DNA of 64,000 nucleotides from Undaria pinnatifida (Eukaryota > Sar > Phaeophyceae > Laminariales > Alariaceae): the NCBI GenBank assembly GCA_012845835.1, contig JABAKD010000025.1:31998314-32062313 (forward strand), in the 5' to 3' direction. This document shows, in pieces, positions 22,046-33,184 of the stretch. Both the position numbers and the translations under genes were made by a program. Every line of letters begins with the position of its first letter. The first letter of the stretch is position 1. A model generated the notes under the pieces. It saw nothing but the letters and a program-made list of their open reading frames with translations. It searched no databases and was not told the DNA's origin.

Positions 22046-22096
22046 GCATGCGCGGAGCCGCAGGCGGGCGTCAGCCCGCCGCGGCGAAGCCCCGTG
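22046..22096 (+). CDS. Orphan 17-codon exon with strong splice sites
   Basis: CACCTGTCTTACAG|GCA and CCCGTG|GTAAGT are both near-consensus. The exon reads ACAEPQAGVSPPRRSPV and is much more GC-rich than its flanks. It also contains a GGCGGGC..GCCCGCC inverted repeat. The phase is 0/0. I could not place its partners. Confidence 0.4.
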
Positions 22097-22264
22097 GTAA
22101 GTGGTATGAATGAACCGCACCATCCAAGGAAATGCATGCCGCCCGATCTACTAGCCACAACTTCACTATTTGCCCAACCCTATCCGGAGATATAAGGTGC
22201 GTTTCGTGTGCATGATGGTACTCAAACGGTCCTATAACGTCTGTACAGAGTGGTACCTGGTCTA

Positions 22265-22612
22265 TTAGGCGTCACGCAGGCTCGCCATACCAAAATCCTG
22301 TAAACCAACGTTCAGCGCGCAAAAAAGAGATGTCCTCTGATAGGATCGTTCGCTCGTTCGTCGTGAGGTGTGTCCAAATGTGTCCACCACAGGTCGAGCA
22401 AATGAGTGGGTGCAGTACGCAGCTGTATCGTATGCATACCGTTTGCCTATAGCCACTAGCCGCCTTAGAACCGGCACGAGTACGTCCATGAACACGGCAC
22501 GGTGGGTGGGTGCTGTTTGGCGTTCCGATATGTGCGCGTCACAATCTGAGATAAAACTCGCACGCAATCCCTCCATTTTAATACCTGGTCGAAGCAAATG
22601 TTCCTTACTCAT
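22265..22612 (-). CDS. Unidentified ORF, 115 residues
   Basis: The minus-strand frame is protein-like (HRAVFMDVLVPVLRRLVAIG followed by KRYAYDTAAYCTHSFARPV). The opposite strand is also open for 86 residues, so this may be chance. No family, splice sites or repeats were recognised. Confidence 0.25.
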   Translation of the reverse strand: MSKEHLLRPGIKMEGLRASFISDCDAHISERQTAPTHRAVFMDVLVPVLRRLVAIGKRYAYDTAAYCTHSFARPVVDTFGHTSRRTSERSYQRTSLFCALNVGLQDFGMASLRDA

Positions 22613-22624
22613 GAATCGAATCAG

Positions 22625-24130
22625 TTAGTAGTACGAGTAACACCTTGACGAATGCACCCACGTGTTCGGTGCAAAATTACTTGGATTCGGGGTGGGGTCT
22701 TTTTTGCAGTATTGAACCAACCCTGTGTCGGGTAACCTACAGTGGCTGCATGCTGTGACTGGATGTATCATTCTGCTTCCAAATGCAACGTATGTGCACC
22801 TTGCCAAGCCCCGATGGCAGCTTTTCACGGTACTCACTCCTTATCACGCCGCGCATCTGCATACGAGTGGCCGTACAAGTCTCGGAGCATCGAAGGTTGG
22901 AGTATCCGAACACTTTTGTGCGTAGACATGCCGACGTCGCGACTCACCCGGCGATAATGATCGAAACGGCGGAAGTAGTGCCGCATTTTGGTGACGGTTT
23001 CATATTTTGACGTCGGTCGATCTATTTGTCGGATAGTCGGAGATGTGGAGATTTCATGCCGTCACCGCTGACGCGCGTACCGACCGCAATATGCTCGTGG
23101 CGTGTACTCAACGAGTAGTGCTGCAGTGTACGTGCGATAGGAGCAACAACACGTGCGTTCTGAAGGAGACACCCAAGGCTCAGTACAGGTGGACTGGCAC
23201 AGGTGAAAGGCTTCAAGCCAGCAAGCCAGCCCGCCAGAGGGAGAGAGAGAGAGAGAGCTCCCTCGAACCTCCACCTGCATTGCTGTAGAAGCTGGGGTAC
23301 AATACGAGCAAACTTGGGTCGAAGATAATTATGCCGGAGCCGAGATTTTTAGCAGCAACCAAGCACGGCAGCATACAGGTGAACACCACCCGTCGCTCGC
23401 ATGTACGTGATATGCTGTACCAGGTATACTATACTTCGTATACATACAAGGGGACGGGTGAAACACGTGCATGTCGACCCCCACGGAAGAGAACAATAGC
23501 ACCTCATACGATTGCTGTTGGATACACGTCGAGTAAACTTTGAGGCCAACCCCACTCATACCAGTACCTGGTGCTCGTACGTCAGAGCTACCGGTACGTA
23601 CATACGAAGAACGAGTAATAGTAATATCAATGCAGAATGTTACAACTGCTGCTCGTACGACGTACTCGTACCCTACTGCTGACTGCAGTGCTCATACCTT
23701 GCACTTACCTTGCTCGTACTGGTACTTGAAGTAGCATGTTCATTGACAAGATTCGAGTACACAACAACAAGGAGAGTCGTACGGCAATCGGTGGCAGGAC
23801 AGTGAAACGACGACTGACGATTTCTGGCATACGACATCGACAACGCGCCTCCACTGCTAGACGCACTCGTCGCAGATTGGGGGAAGCATTGCTGCTGTAT
23901 ATTGATTCTGTGCCAGAGCGTCAGAAGGCGATAAAACGTACTGGTACCAGGTGCCAGGTACCAGGTATACCAGGCCCAGGTACCAGGTATACCAGGCGTA
24001 TGACGGTGCTTATCTCTCCTCTGTGTACCTGGTACAGTACTGCTGTACTGGCGATTATAATCCGACCTCCGTCGCTATTCGTGTTCGTATCGGAATTTAT
24101 TGGTTGTTTTTTGTCGCCCACACCGTGCAG
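22625..24130. other. No supported gene; GTACCAGGTA-type repeats
   Basis: Several short plus-strand open frames at 22.7-23.3 kb are unsupported. From 23.94 to 24.03 kb there are clustered CCAGGTA(C/T)ACCAGG units. Confidence 0.35.
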
Positions 24131-24304
24131 CGATCCGACAACGACTACAAGTCAAGTCGAGACTACCCACGCTGCATGGAACGGGAAGCTAAGGATTACG
24201 ACCACACAGCCTCGGCCAGCCATCACGATGCACGCAAGAGAGGGGGGACGCTTTCCAGCCTACCAAGCGACCAAATTCGTTCAAGCACAACAAACCGTCA
24301 CCAG
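24131..24304 (+). CDS. Orphan exon, 174 bases
   Basis: The borders are CACCGTGCAG|CGA and CACCAG|GTAAGG. Two frames are open across the exon: one reads QVETTHAAWNGKLRITTTQP and later GRFPAYQATKFVQAQQTVT, the other DYPRCMEREAKDYDHTASAS. I cannot choose between them. The downstream intron starts with a duplicated fragment of the exon end and a dodecamer array. Confidence 0.45.
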
Positions 24305-24348
24305 GTAAGGAACGCCACTACTACGGCCGGTGTTGACAAACTTCATCA

Positions 24349-24420
24349 CAAAGTAAGTGCATCACAAAATGCATCACAAAGGGCATCACAAAGGGCATCA
24401 CAAAGTGCATCACAAACCGT
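24349..24420. repeat. Dodecamer array GCATCACAAAGG, about six copies
   Basis: Units vary as GCATCACAAAG(T/G/A). The array ends in ACAAACCGTCACGG, which copies the last bases of the exon just upstream (ACAAACCGTCACCAG). Confidence 0.8.
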
Positions 24421-24699
24421 CACGGCGTACCCGTAGTCTGCTATTCACAGGGAGCGGCACTTTCCGTCTTGATGAAGTGCATCACTAACCTTCACGAGTA
24501 ACATAGGAAGCGGCACTTTGCATGTTTTGGTTCTTCGTGTGTCCTAGAATCTCACTCCCATGGTTTTCCATGTTTTTGTGGGGGAAATTTTCGGCTATAT
24601 CGAACCGCCCTACCCCCCCCCCCCCCCCCCCTCCCCTCCAACCCCCGCCCCCTCACCAAGTATTTTAGGGACATACCGTTTGGAGTTGGAAAAGGGGGT

Positions 24700-24900
24700 T
24701 GGCGTTGAGTCGGTTTGCATTTTTTTCATTATCATCGCTTTTACACTCCACTTCAACCCGTAACAGGATTTACGCTCAGCGACGTGCTGGACAAGCCGTG
24801 GTCACACGTATCTTTCCTTCTTTCCCCTGGTACATCCCTTCTTTTGTGGTCGCGCATAGGGTTCAGCACTCCCACCTATCAGCGTGTTATGCTCGTCTTA
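24700..24900 (-). mobile_element. SINE-related copy, inverted
   Basis: Shares GGACAAGCCGTGGTCACA, CGCGCATAGGGTTCAGCA and TCCCAC with the reverse complement of the SINE body at 32.78-32.91 kb, with intervening similarity. No clear poly(A/T) tail or target duplication is visible, so it is an old or truncated copy. Confidence 0.6.
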
Positions 24901-25122
24901 CTAGTATTTATTAATCAACACCTACTATGGTGTCAATGCTGCGTACTACAGAAGTTCAGCAGCTTGGTGGTCGCTGACACACACGGCGTGCCCCACAGGC
25001 TCGTAAACTACCGCCAACCCTAAACTATCGGAACGAGGCCAAAAGTCGACGGTGGGTTACGTGGCGGTGCACACATCACTGACTGACATAACCCCTCTTG
25101 TGTTCAGCGCACATACAATAAT

Positions 25123-25305
25123 GGTCCCTCTATAGCGCCGGTTGGGTAGTGCCGGTTGCCCGCTACATGTAGTGCCTGACTTGGCAAATATTGGAACGAG
25201 TAGCAGCCGTGGCAGTATGTGGAGTAGTGCTGTTTGCCCCTAGAGCGTCGGTATACCGGTATTTCCGGCTGGCACATACCATCATACCACCACTATAGGA
25301 AGACC
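25123..25305. mobile_element. Small terminal-inverted-repeat element (MITE-like)
   Basis: Left end GGTCCCTCTATAGCGCCGGT, right end (reverse complement) GGTCTTCCTATAGTGGTGGT. The left end also resembles the 44.6-kb transposon terminus (GCCCTCTATAGTGCCG). About 183 bp with no coding capacity. Confidence 0.45.
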
Positions 25306-25696
25306 CCCGCCGTATTGATACAATATTGATACAGTATGCAAACGGTATTGATACAGTATGCAAGCGGTATTGATACAATCAATATTGATACAGTTTTAAT
25401 ACAACAGTACGTCAACACGTGAGTAATTTCCTAGCTGGTAGGTGAAGGTGTTAACCTTTTGGAAATCTCTCACGAAAAATCCGGAAGCAAGTGCCAGATG
25501 AAAAAACAATGCTGCACGCAAGTGGTTTGTGCACGCGCTGTGGTTAAAAGGAAACAACTTCCTGTACTATCAGCCTAATATTGTGCTGCTGAACTCAGGT
25601 GTTATCAGCCACAAAATGTCGTACGTGCACTGATATGCAAGTGGCGTCATCTGCACGCAGTAGTAGTACCATACCTTGCTCCTACGGGCTACAGTA

Positions 25697-27035
25697 CGAT
25701 AATATAAAAATAAAAAACACTCCAGCTGTGAGATCGAATATTTTGTCGAAACCCATCTTTGCCAGCTGTGTGTGATACTCCGATCGCGCGTATTACGGGT
25801 TGTGTGTCCTCATTAAGGATATAGGTCGGCGACTCCCCTTGCAACTACAGCAGTGTAGCTATCAGGGTCAACAGGGTGATCTTAGTCAGTCTGTGCGCGA
25901 AAACTATAAAACCCGTCTCTGAGGGGGACAAAATTTGACAGCTGTGGAAGGAAATGCATCAGTTTATCAAGTGAATCCTGTAAGTCGAATCTCCGGTGAG
26001 GGGAGCGTGGAATTTTTAAGGGCGTGGGGGCCTGGTTTTGATCGAAAGGGAGCGGGGGTGGGGGGGGGGGGGGGGGGGGGGGGGGGGAGCTCAATTTGTG
26101 GGTGGAAACTATAAATCCTTCAAGGGGATAAGTCTGACGGTTTTGAAAAGAATGCACCAGTTTATCATGGGGGTGGCGGGGGGCGGGATGGGCGGGGCAC
26201 CTCAATCTTTGCGTGGAAACTACACATCCTTTAAGGGGATAAATGTGACGGCTTTGGAAAAAATGCACCAGTTCATCATGTATATCCTGTAAGTCGTACA
26301 ACCAGTGAGTAGAGGGCGGAGTGTTAGAGGGGGTGGGGGTGGGGTGGGGGCGTGGGGAGGCGGGGGGTGGGGGAGGGGGGGTGGGGCTTTAGCTCGCATA
26401 GATGTGGGGGTTTGCTATACGCGTGGTGCTAGGTCTAGGTGATGGCGCGGGGGTGGGGAAGGAAGGGGCGTTGGGGGCGCGGGGGGGGTGGGATTTGCAG
26501 CAGCGGCATGGATGGCTCTAGAAAGATAATGAGGTGATATCCAGTGCGTGGAAGTTTTTATAACTCTGGCGGATTTCGATATTAGGTGGGGCGCTCGAGC
26601 AAGAGAGAGCGGGAAAGAACAAAAAAAGGGGGGGGGGGGGGGGGGGAGGTTTTCAAGAGGTTTAGGTCACATATAATATCAAAATATACTCCAGCTGTGA
26701 GATCAAAGATTTGGTCGAAACTCATATTTGCAAGATTGTGTGTGATACTACGATCGCGCGTATTAATCATATATGTAGGGGCTTGCTATACGCGTGGTGC
26801 TAGGTCTATGCGATCGTGCGGGTGGTGGGGAAGGAGGGGGTGTTGGAGGGGGGGGATGAATGGAAGCTACGTCATGGATGGCTAGAAAGATAATGACGTG
26901 TTATCAATTGCGTAGAAGTGTTTATTACTCTGCTTGGCTGATTTCGATTGTAAGTGGGGGGTTTGAACAAACTGGGCGGGGAAAAAAAAAAGAAAACATA
27001 TACGGGGGGCGGGGGGAAGGAGGGCGAAAATGAGT
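25697..27035 (+). repeat. G-tract interspersed repeat, copy D
   Basis: The most complete copy. The proximal CACTCCAGCTGTGAGATCGA block is followed by at least three modules of GGAAACTA(T/C)A..CC..AAGGGGATAA..GACGG..GGAAA..ATGCACCAGTTTATCATG, each separated by poly(G). Then come the ATACGCGTGGTGCTAGGTCTA and GATAATGAGGTGATATCC blocks, and a second GCTGTGAGATCAAAG. Confidence 0.75.
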
Positions 27036-27883
27036 TGGAGCTACGTACGTCGTTAGTCATACTTCGCTTGGCATAGGTTGGGAGGCGATCATGCAGACGA
27101 TAAGTACGAAATGCCAGGTTGGTAGTGTGGTTTACCGCAATTTTAACATATCTGCTTGTACTTCCTTTTCACATTTTCGTTGTCTCTATATATAGCGTTT
27201 CGCCAACCGTATTGGTAGCGGGAAGTCCTTGTTCCCGTTCATCGTAGCTGGCACTTTGCACGTCGGCGGATGATCCACATGAAGTGAAAATCATATTTCC
27301 AGTACTACAGCTTACTGTAGTATATCCGAGTGAGGTCGACTGCCTCCCCCCATTCACTAAATTTTCTGTCGATAGGGGCTAGACTTTTCCGTAGGTCTTC
27401 GCCAGCTGCCGGGTTGGCCGAGCAACATCAGCGCAAAGCCGTTGCGTGAAATGCTCCGAGGTCCCTAGTCTCAAATGGCCAGAATATTCTAAGAGGGCAA
27501 GTAACCCTAACACTAACCCTTACCCATCGACTATGGCGCTAGCGGAAGCATCATCGTAATTCTTATGCGACGAATGGGACAACGTTCGATTTTCAAGACC
27601 GGCATAATCTTCTATGGATCAACGCAATACAGAAATAAAGACAGAGGCGGTTGTAAAGTGGTACCTCCGAGCGACGAGAATAGTCTCAAGTCTATAGTCT
27701 ATAGTCTATGGACAACCAATCTTGAGAGTTAAGAACCACGTAGTTCTGGTTGGATGAGCAGCGACTGGCGCCCTCCGATGAATGCTACGTGTTTGTGATC
27801 TGTTAGTCTATGCATTCAGACGTGCGGGTTTCGGCGTATTACAGTGTGCTGTGACATTATGCATTATGCATTCCAACGTGCAG
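27036..27883. other. No supported gene; short AGTCTATAGTCTATAG repeat
   Basis: A frame after TTTTCCGTAG at 27393 (VFASCRVGRATSAQSRCVKC) may be a decayed exon but has no downstream support. At 27.69-27.71 kb an octamer repeats three times. Confidence 0.3.
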
Positions 27884-28057
27884 GTTCCAGCGATTTCAAC
27901 TATTCCGAGCCCATCATCGGACCTCGGAAAGCTTGTGCCGCTCGACCTTTCTCGACGGAGTTGTACGTCAGGATCGAGCCCTCGACTAAGCCTCCGGTCG
28001 ACTAGTCCACGAGCGCTACGATTAAGCCAACCCGAGGTGCGTGCATCTGAAGTTCAG
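27884..28057 (+). CDS. Orphan exon, Ser/Pro/Arg-rich
   Basis: The borders are CAACGTGCAG|GTT and GTTCAG|GTTTGT, phase 0/0, 58 codons. It reads VPAISTIPSPSSDLGKLVPL and on to LSQPEVRASEVQ, the composition of an intrinsically disordered segment. No family is recognised. The upstream open frame from 27782 probably runs through intron. Confidence 0.4.
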
Positions 28058-29285
28058 GTTTGTTTATCCCAAACGAATGGGAGGTAGTAAGGCGTGTATG
28101 GACGGATACGAGTGTAAATCACGCGCAGTTACGGCCTCCGCATACGTGGCAACAGGCAATGTGCCGTTAATTTTGTAAAGTGAACTAGGCATGCCTGTAT
28201 GGGGGGGTCTGGGTCACACTCCACGGATAGATATATGATGACTCTACGCCCAGCTGTGGTGGGGAACTCTTCGCGTGAAATGCAAGTAAATCCACGCCCA
28301 ACACGAGCGAGCCGGGGGTTCTTGCTGATAATATGAGCTGTTTCGATGTGGGCACTGGGTTGGCCAACCAACGCAGACGCCTTGTGCACGTTATTAACCC
28401 TACCGCAGTTTTACTTTAAGGCGTCGGGAGAGGGCGGCCAGGCTGGGGGGGGGGGGGGGGGTCAGAGAGAGCTACGGGTGGCCGGGGTTTTTTATTTTTG
28501 GGTAATTTTTTTCTGGACAAAAATCAAACGTCTAGCCGATAGAATGTACTGAGGTGTGCCTGGACGATGAGGTTTGTTTATATCGTTACGGGTTAGGATG
28601 TAGGATGGATTGAGGTGGGTTAGCATGTTTGGACGACGGGGTTTACGTGAAGCCAGTGCCATGTAGTGAGGTGTGTCTGGACGATCATGTTTATCGAGCG
28701 GATACGATATGTTGATGTATTGATAAGATTTTATTGCGACGAAGGAGCCAGTGAAGTCGACCAATACCACACCTGATACGAAAAAACGGGCATGTTATTC
28801 CTTTTGGAGCCCAGGTAGAACTAAAACGCGAGAACATTGGCAGCAGCACTCATACAGAAAAGTGTGCGACAGTGCAAGTTATGTTCATGCCGCGCACGTG
28901 TCGTGCAGCATATACATACATATATATACCTGGTACGTTGCTCGGACACACCCCCTATACCCGGTACCTAGCTTCTTGGTGTTGCCAACATTGCAATCGT
29001 TAGATCGTCACGTTTTCAGACATTTTCTTTGGAAGTTCCAGAAGCATTAGGCCGATGTTGTCGCCGGCGGCTGAGTTGGCTTTGCTGTATCATTAGATTG
29101 TACGCCTTCTGCCGTGTGTGGTTCTTTTCTGCGCCCTTTTTGCGTTCACTAGCGACGACATGGCCGTGAAGCATCCGTTCGTGCTCTCCCGGCTCTCCTT
29201 TCCGACAACAACAAGAAACTTTCTATTAATATGTTGTGTGCGATGTTTTACCGTGCCTCGTCGCTCTTAAAGAATAAACTCACTT

Positions 29286-29478
29286 GTGTTGCTTTTTGTT
29301 GCGGCGATTAATCTGTCTCGTTTGTCCCACTTGCATTTTTTCGTTGTCTCCGTGTTCTTCGTGCAAACCCGTCGCTGGGAAAAAGATAACGTCTTGCCCA
29401 GGCCCGGACAGCTCCAGTGGTCCCCGAAACCTGTCGCCAAGACTGCCGGCGATGAAGTCCACACCGTCGCCCAGAAAA
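29286..29478 (+). CDS. Possible exon before the 12-mer array
   Basis: The frame reads [20 protein letters not shown] then [16 protein letters not shown] and meets a GAAAA|GTGAGG donor. The upstream limit is unclear: the open frame from ATG 29286 starts with a hydrophobic run that could be intronic or a signal anchor. No family is recognised. Confidence 0.35.
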
Positions 29479-29498
29479 GTGAGGTTTTTCGTCAAACC

Positions 29499-29645
29499 TA
29501 AGTTAGGCCTTAAGTTAGGCCTTAAGTTAGGCCTTAAGTTAGGCCTTAAGTTAGGCCTTAAGTTAGGCCTTAAGTTAGGCCTTAAGTTAGGCCTTGAGCT
29601 AGGCCTTAAGTTAGGCCTTAAGTTAGGCCTTAGGTTAGGCCTTAA
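29499..29645. repeat. 12-mer array AAGTTAGGCCTT, about 12 copies
   Basis: Nearly perfect dodecamers with variants GAGCTAGGCCTT and AGGTTAGGCCTT. Each unit contains the palindrome AGGCCT. It starts about 20 bases after a putative donor. Confidence 0.9.
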
Positions 29646-30129
29646 CCCCTAAGTTGAGGCATCAAACGTACTGAGTGGGTTTTGGCGATGCTCGGCCGAA
29701 AAGGCGTACGAAAGACAGTTCGCTTTCGTGTATCGGCTCCCCTGTTTGTTCTTCCTTGGTTGTTTTCTTTGAACCCCTTTAGAGCCCCCGAACCCCTCCG
29801 TATACTAGATTGAAGTAATTTTGTAAAAGAAAAAGGGGTTTCCGGAGGCAAAGGGGTTGAAGAAACCTTCGATTCCAAACTTCGGGGATGGATGGAAATT
29901 GAAACTTGTCGCTTAGAGAGGCAGCAAACGTCCAACGTACAGCATAATTGTTGAACAAAAGTACTGATCGTTGTCCTTCACGGACGATTTTGAAGAATAT
30001 GCAGCACGAGTAGGTAGGCTATGCAGCAGGTCTCGATATCTTCCGCGCCACAACATTTTGCCGCCACATTTTTTTTATCGCGTTGCAAATAGGCATGCAA
30101 AGCTCCGAGGACTCTCTGGCAACCAAACG

Positions 30130-30400
30130 TGCCATTAGATATCTCCCTCGTAGCACGCGTGCCTCAAAGGCTTCTTCGGGATTGCTCTTTTTCGGGTTTC
30201 TGAGGGAAAGCAATGCCGAACATCGTGCGGAACAACGTCGAATTTTCGCACGATTTTGGGTTAAGAAGCCCCGTCGGTCGGAAACCGTTGTGAACAAAAC
30301 TGCTGCTACTGGAGGATATATCCCTATCGCAGCACGCGTGCACGACCCTGTTATCTCGGGTTACCTCTTTTTCTGGTTTCTGAGGGAAAGCAAAGCCTGA
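30130..30400. repeat. About 200-bp direct duplication
   Basis: GCACGCGTGC..CTCTTTTTC(G/T)GGTTTCTGAGGGAAAGCAA(T/A)GCC occurs at about 30.15-30.22 and 30.33-30.40 kb. The open frames over it repeat FFxFLRESxA. Confidence 0.55.
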
Positions 30401-30916
30401 TAATAAGTGACGATTTCACCGTCATCCATCCGACGCAAGACTACATTGTAAGGACCTGCAACCAACGCGCGCAGAACTATTGTGACACATCTGATGTTTC
30501 TTACTGTTTCTAGCCGCCTGGTGGGGTCGTACTCGTCGCTTTTGTTTCGCTGCATGATATGGGTTTCAAAAGGGTCGGTCCAGCACATGAATGGTGATCA
30601 GAGCACGCGGACGGTTCAAGGCCGCTCACGCTGCCGTCCTTCGAGTGCAACGCCAACCAAACAACAAGTCCTAAATACAGCGGATCACCTTCCATCAATG
30701 TATTCCTCCTGTACTAATTCGAGTAGCTGACAGCCGCACGTTTACGCTCGTCAGCCTTACAATGATCTCCATTAAATTAATGGGTTAGAGGTCAACACGT
30801 ATCTAGTTGATGTGCAGCCACTACGCTAGCACGGTACCAACCAGCCAACACCATATATTCCCCTCGTTGAATGTCTCCTTCGTTGCGACACGCGCGTGCT
30901 TCGCCTCTTATGATAG

Positions 30917-32557
30917 GACGACTCCATTCCCTCGATGCCATCCATCGCTGGACCTCACGCCGCACGTCGCGTGCGAAGCCTCTCCCCCAAGAGAATGTCT
31001 GCCATTGATCGCATCGAGCCAATCCATCCAGAAAGGATAAAAAGTAGACCAGCTGTCGGGGGGAAGATATCTCCTCTCATCGACGCCAAGGAGGTGGAGG
31101 GCACTATGTTAAATGGGGATAACGCGGGCGAGGGGAAATTCGGATCGGAGGTGGTTGCCGATGGGCATGCGCGGATACGTGGGTCGCAACAGCGCGACCG
31201 GGACTTCGCTGAGGCGAAAAGCGAAGCAAAGGACGCTCGTGCTGTGAGACCAGGGTAAGCGCCAGCTTTTTTATTGTTTTATTCCATCTCACGTTGCTTT
31301 AAATCCTTCGTCTGGAGAAGCAGCGGTGACGGCTAGGTGTCATTCCTTTTTCCTCCCCTCATACAGGCCCTCGTTTGAGTAGGCGCAGAAGGTTCAGCAT
31401 TCCCACTGTTCGTCGGTTTTTATCGTTTTTTTTCAGTTGGGTAGGTGCGGTGGTGTGGTGTTATTATGTTATGGTAGTCGTGGTGGTCGTATGAGGTCCG
31501 CACGGTGTGGCACATATCAGCATGCGTTACAGTAGATTTAACCCACATTGTTCTATGATAGGGCATGTGGGCCCCAACGCTGCTAAGCTGGGCAAATCAA
31601 ACTACTCAATCCGGAGAGGGGGTATACTGTGTTCAATATTTCTGGATTTGGCGGAAATGACGGCTGCCCGTTGGGAGCCATGTAAAGCGATAGCGGTGGA
31701 GGTAGCGGTAGCGGTGGCGATGAAAACAACGATGACCACATAGAGCATCTACTGATGCGCGTCTGGGAGGAGAACACCCAATTAATAGTAACATCATTAA
31801 GATGCTGCATGCGTGTGGTTCAGATCCTTACATCGGCCTTGAGACACCTGCAGCTAAGCGTGGACGGTGCTGCATTCGCAACAAACAACACTACCGTGAC
31901 CATCGTGACCATCGTCACTATCGTGCACTATCGCCACTATCGCATGAGTAGCTCACCCTTTTCCGACAATATATTCCTCTGAAGACCCACAGCGGTCATT
32001 TCCGAGGAGGGACCACAACTCACTGAACACGCCCGAAAGCAGGGGCAGACGTGGCCCGCTCCTTTACGTGGGCTACCCCCTTCGACAGTGGTGACACTAC
32101 AGCGGTAAACGGCATTCCGCCCACAACCCGACCCGTGCGGCATTCTAGCTGTAGAAGGGTTCCATTCGGCAAAGGCACACGTTTACATCGAACGCCACCA
32201 ATGAATCCCGTTTCGTGTCACAAAGAATGTCATACGCAGCTTTCGAATGTAACATTCTGCAACTCCATCGGCAAAACTCACTCACAGCTCACGTATCTAT
32301 ATATTCGTATGTCTATGAATTCGATGAAAGCAGGTCCTGCTCGCCACTACCTTCTTCTGGAGGAACGGCAGAGGGTATCAGACGAGCTCGTTGCCTTGAA
32401 ATGGATGAACCCGCGGCTGAGATGCTCAGATCGAGTCGGAAGAGTTACCTAGAACCGCCACCAGGCGGGCGGTTGGCGTCGTCGGCCGACTCTTACGGCA
32501 GGGGTGATAAGGGCGAGGGATCGTCAGCATCACCAGCCGGAAGCTCCATCCCTCCAG
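30917..32557 (+). CDS. Unidentified multi-exon gene (at least three exons)
   Basis: Exon 30917-31254 follows CTTATGATAG and ends GACCAGG|GTAAGC. It reads MSAIDRIEPIHPERIKSRPA, then KISPLIDAKEVEGTM and RDRDFAEAKSEAKDARAVRP. Its phase 2 end is completed by 31688-31787, which follows TGTAAAG and reads SGGGSGSGGDENNDDHIEHL then LMRVWEENTQLI. A third exon, 32334-32557, runs from AAAGCAG to CCTCCAG|GTATGA and reads MDEPAAEMLRSSRKSYLEPP. Its start phase does not fit the second exon's preferred donor, so the join is unresolved. Mostly charged, low-complexity protein; no domain is recognised. A SINE fragment lies in the first intron. Confidence 0.5.
31310..31425 (-). mobile_element. SINE-related fragment, inverted
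   Basis: AGGTGTCATTCCTTTTTCCTCC and AGGTTCAGCATTCCCACTGT..TCGTCGG resemble the reverse complement of the SINE body at 32.78-32.91 kb. Short and diverged; it sits in an intron of the 30.9-32.6 kb gene. Confidence 0.45.
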
Positions 32558-32915
32558 GTATGAACATATGTCCACGAGGGGGGTGCGTAGGAAAGTATGT
32601 ACCAGGTACGGTATATTGGAGGGATCCGGTCGCCCCGGTGGCGTATCAGGTTATCCTCGAGCCTGATATAGGTCAGTTTCGTGAGTTCGAGTCCCGCCGA
32701 GTGCATACTCGTATAAATTCGTTGGGACTTTTTCTTGTGCACAAATTGACTTGCGGAAAGCGCGAGAGCGTGAGTTAGCAACATTCGATGAACAATCGAC
32801 GAGCAGTGGGATTGCTGAACCCTATGCGCGATAAAAATTGAAGGCAAGAACCGGGGAGGAGAAGGGATGACACCTGTGACCACGGCTTGTCCAGAGGCTG
32901 GAAAGTAAAAGTGTG

Positions 32916-32959
<44 letters not shown>

Positions 32960-33045
32960 GAGGGATCGGCGGCCGGCGGCTCCATCCCGAGTGGTATGGA
33001 CACACGCGTGTACGCGGAGAGAGGTTTGCAGGAAAGTACATTTGT
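32512..33045 (+). repeat. Diverged duplication of an exon end and donor, split by the SINE
   Basis: GAGGGATCG..GCCGGxxGCTCCATCCC..GGTATG..GAGxGGxxTGCxGGAAAGTA occurs at about 32.51-32.60 and 32.96-33.05 kb. The first copy holds the last bases of the 32334-32557 exon and its GTATGA donor. The SINE target lies at the start of the second copy. Confidence 0.6.
32627..32956 (+). mobile_element. SINE with 39-base poly(A) and target-site duplication
   Basis: Flanked by TTGGAGGGATC at 32616-32626 and 32957-32967. The head has tRNA-like internal promoter signals: GGTGGCGTATCAGG (box A-like) and AGTTCGAGTCC (box B) about 40 bases later. A 200-base body ends in 39 uninterrupted A (32918-32956). Related inverted copies are at 24.7-24.9 and 31.3-31.4 kb. 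It is not a functional tRNA, because the arms do not pair. The perfect flanks and long A-tail suggest recent insertion. Confidence 0.75.
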
Positions 33046-33184
33046 GCTGCTCGAGGGGTAGCTGCTTTTCGGTCAAACCGCAGTCTGACAGACACGGTTC
33101 CTCCCTAATCCTCGATTGAGGGAGTTAGCAGCTATCGACGGAATGGATATATTGTTGGTTGTGTCTGTAGTACATTTCTGTCCG

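Noticed and set aside
24349-24420. CRISPR-like short repeats
   Set aside because: Units are directly abutting with no spacers. The same applies to the other arrays, and the genome is eukaryotic.
32636-32705. tRNA gene at the head of the SINE
   Set aside because: Box A- and B-like motifs exist, but the acceptor, D and anticodon arms do not pair. A SINE head fits better.
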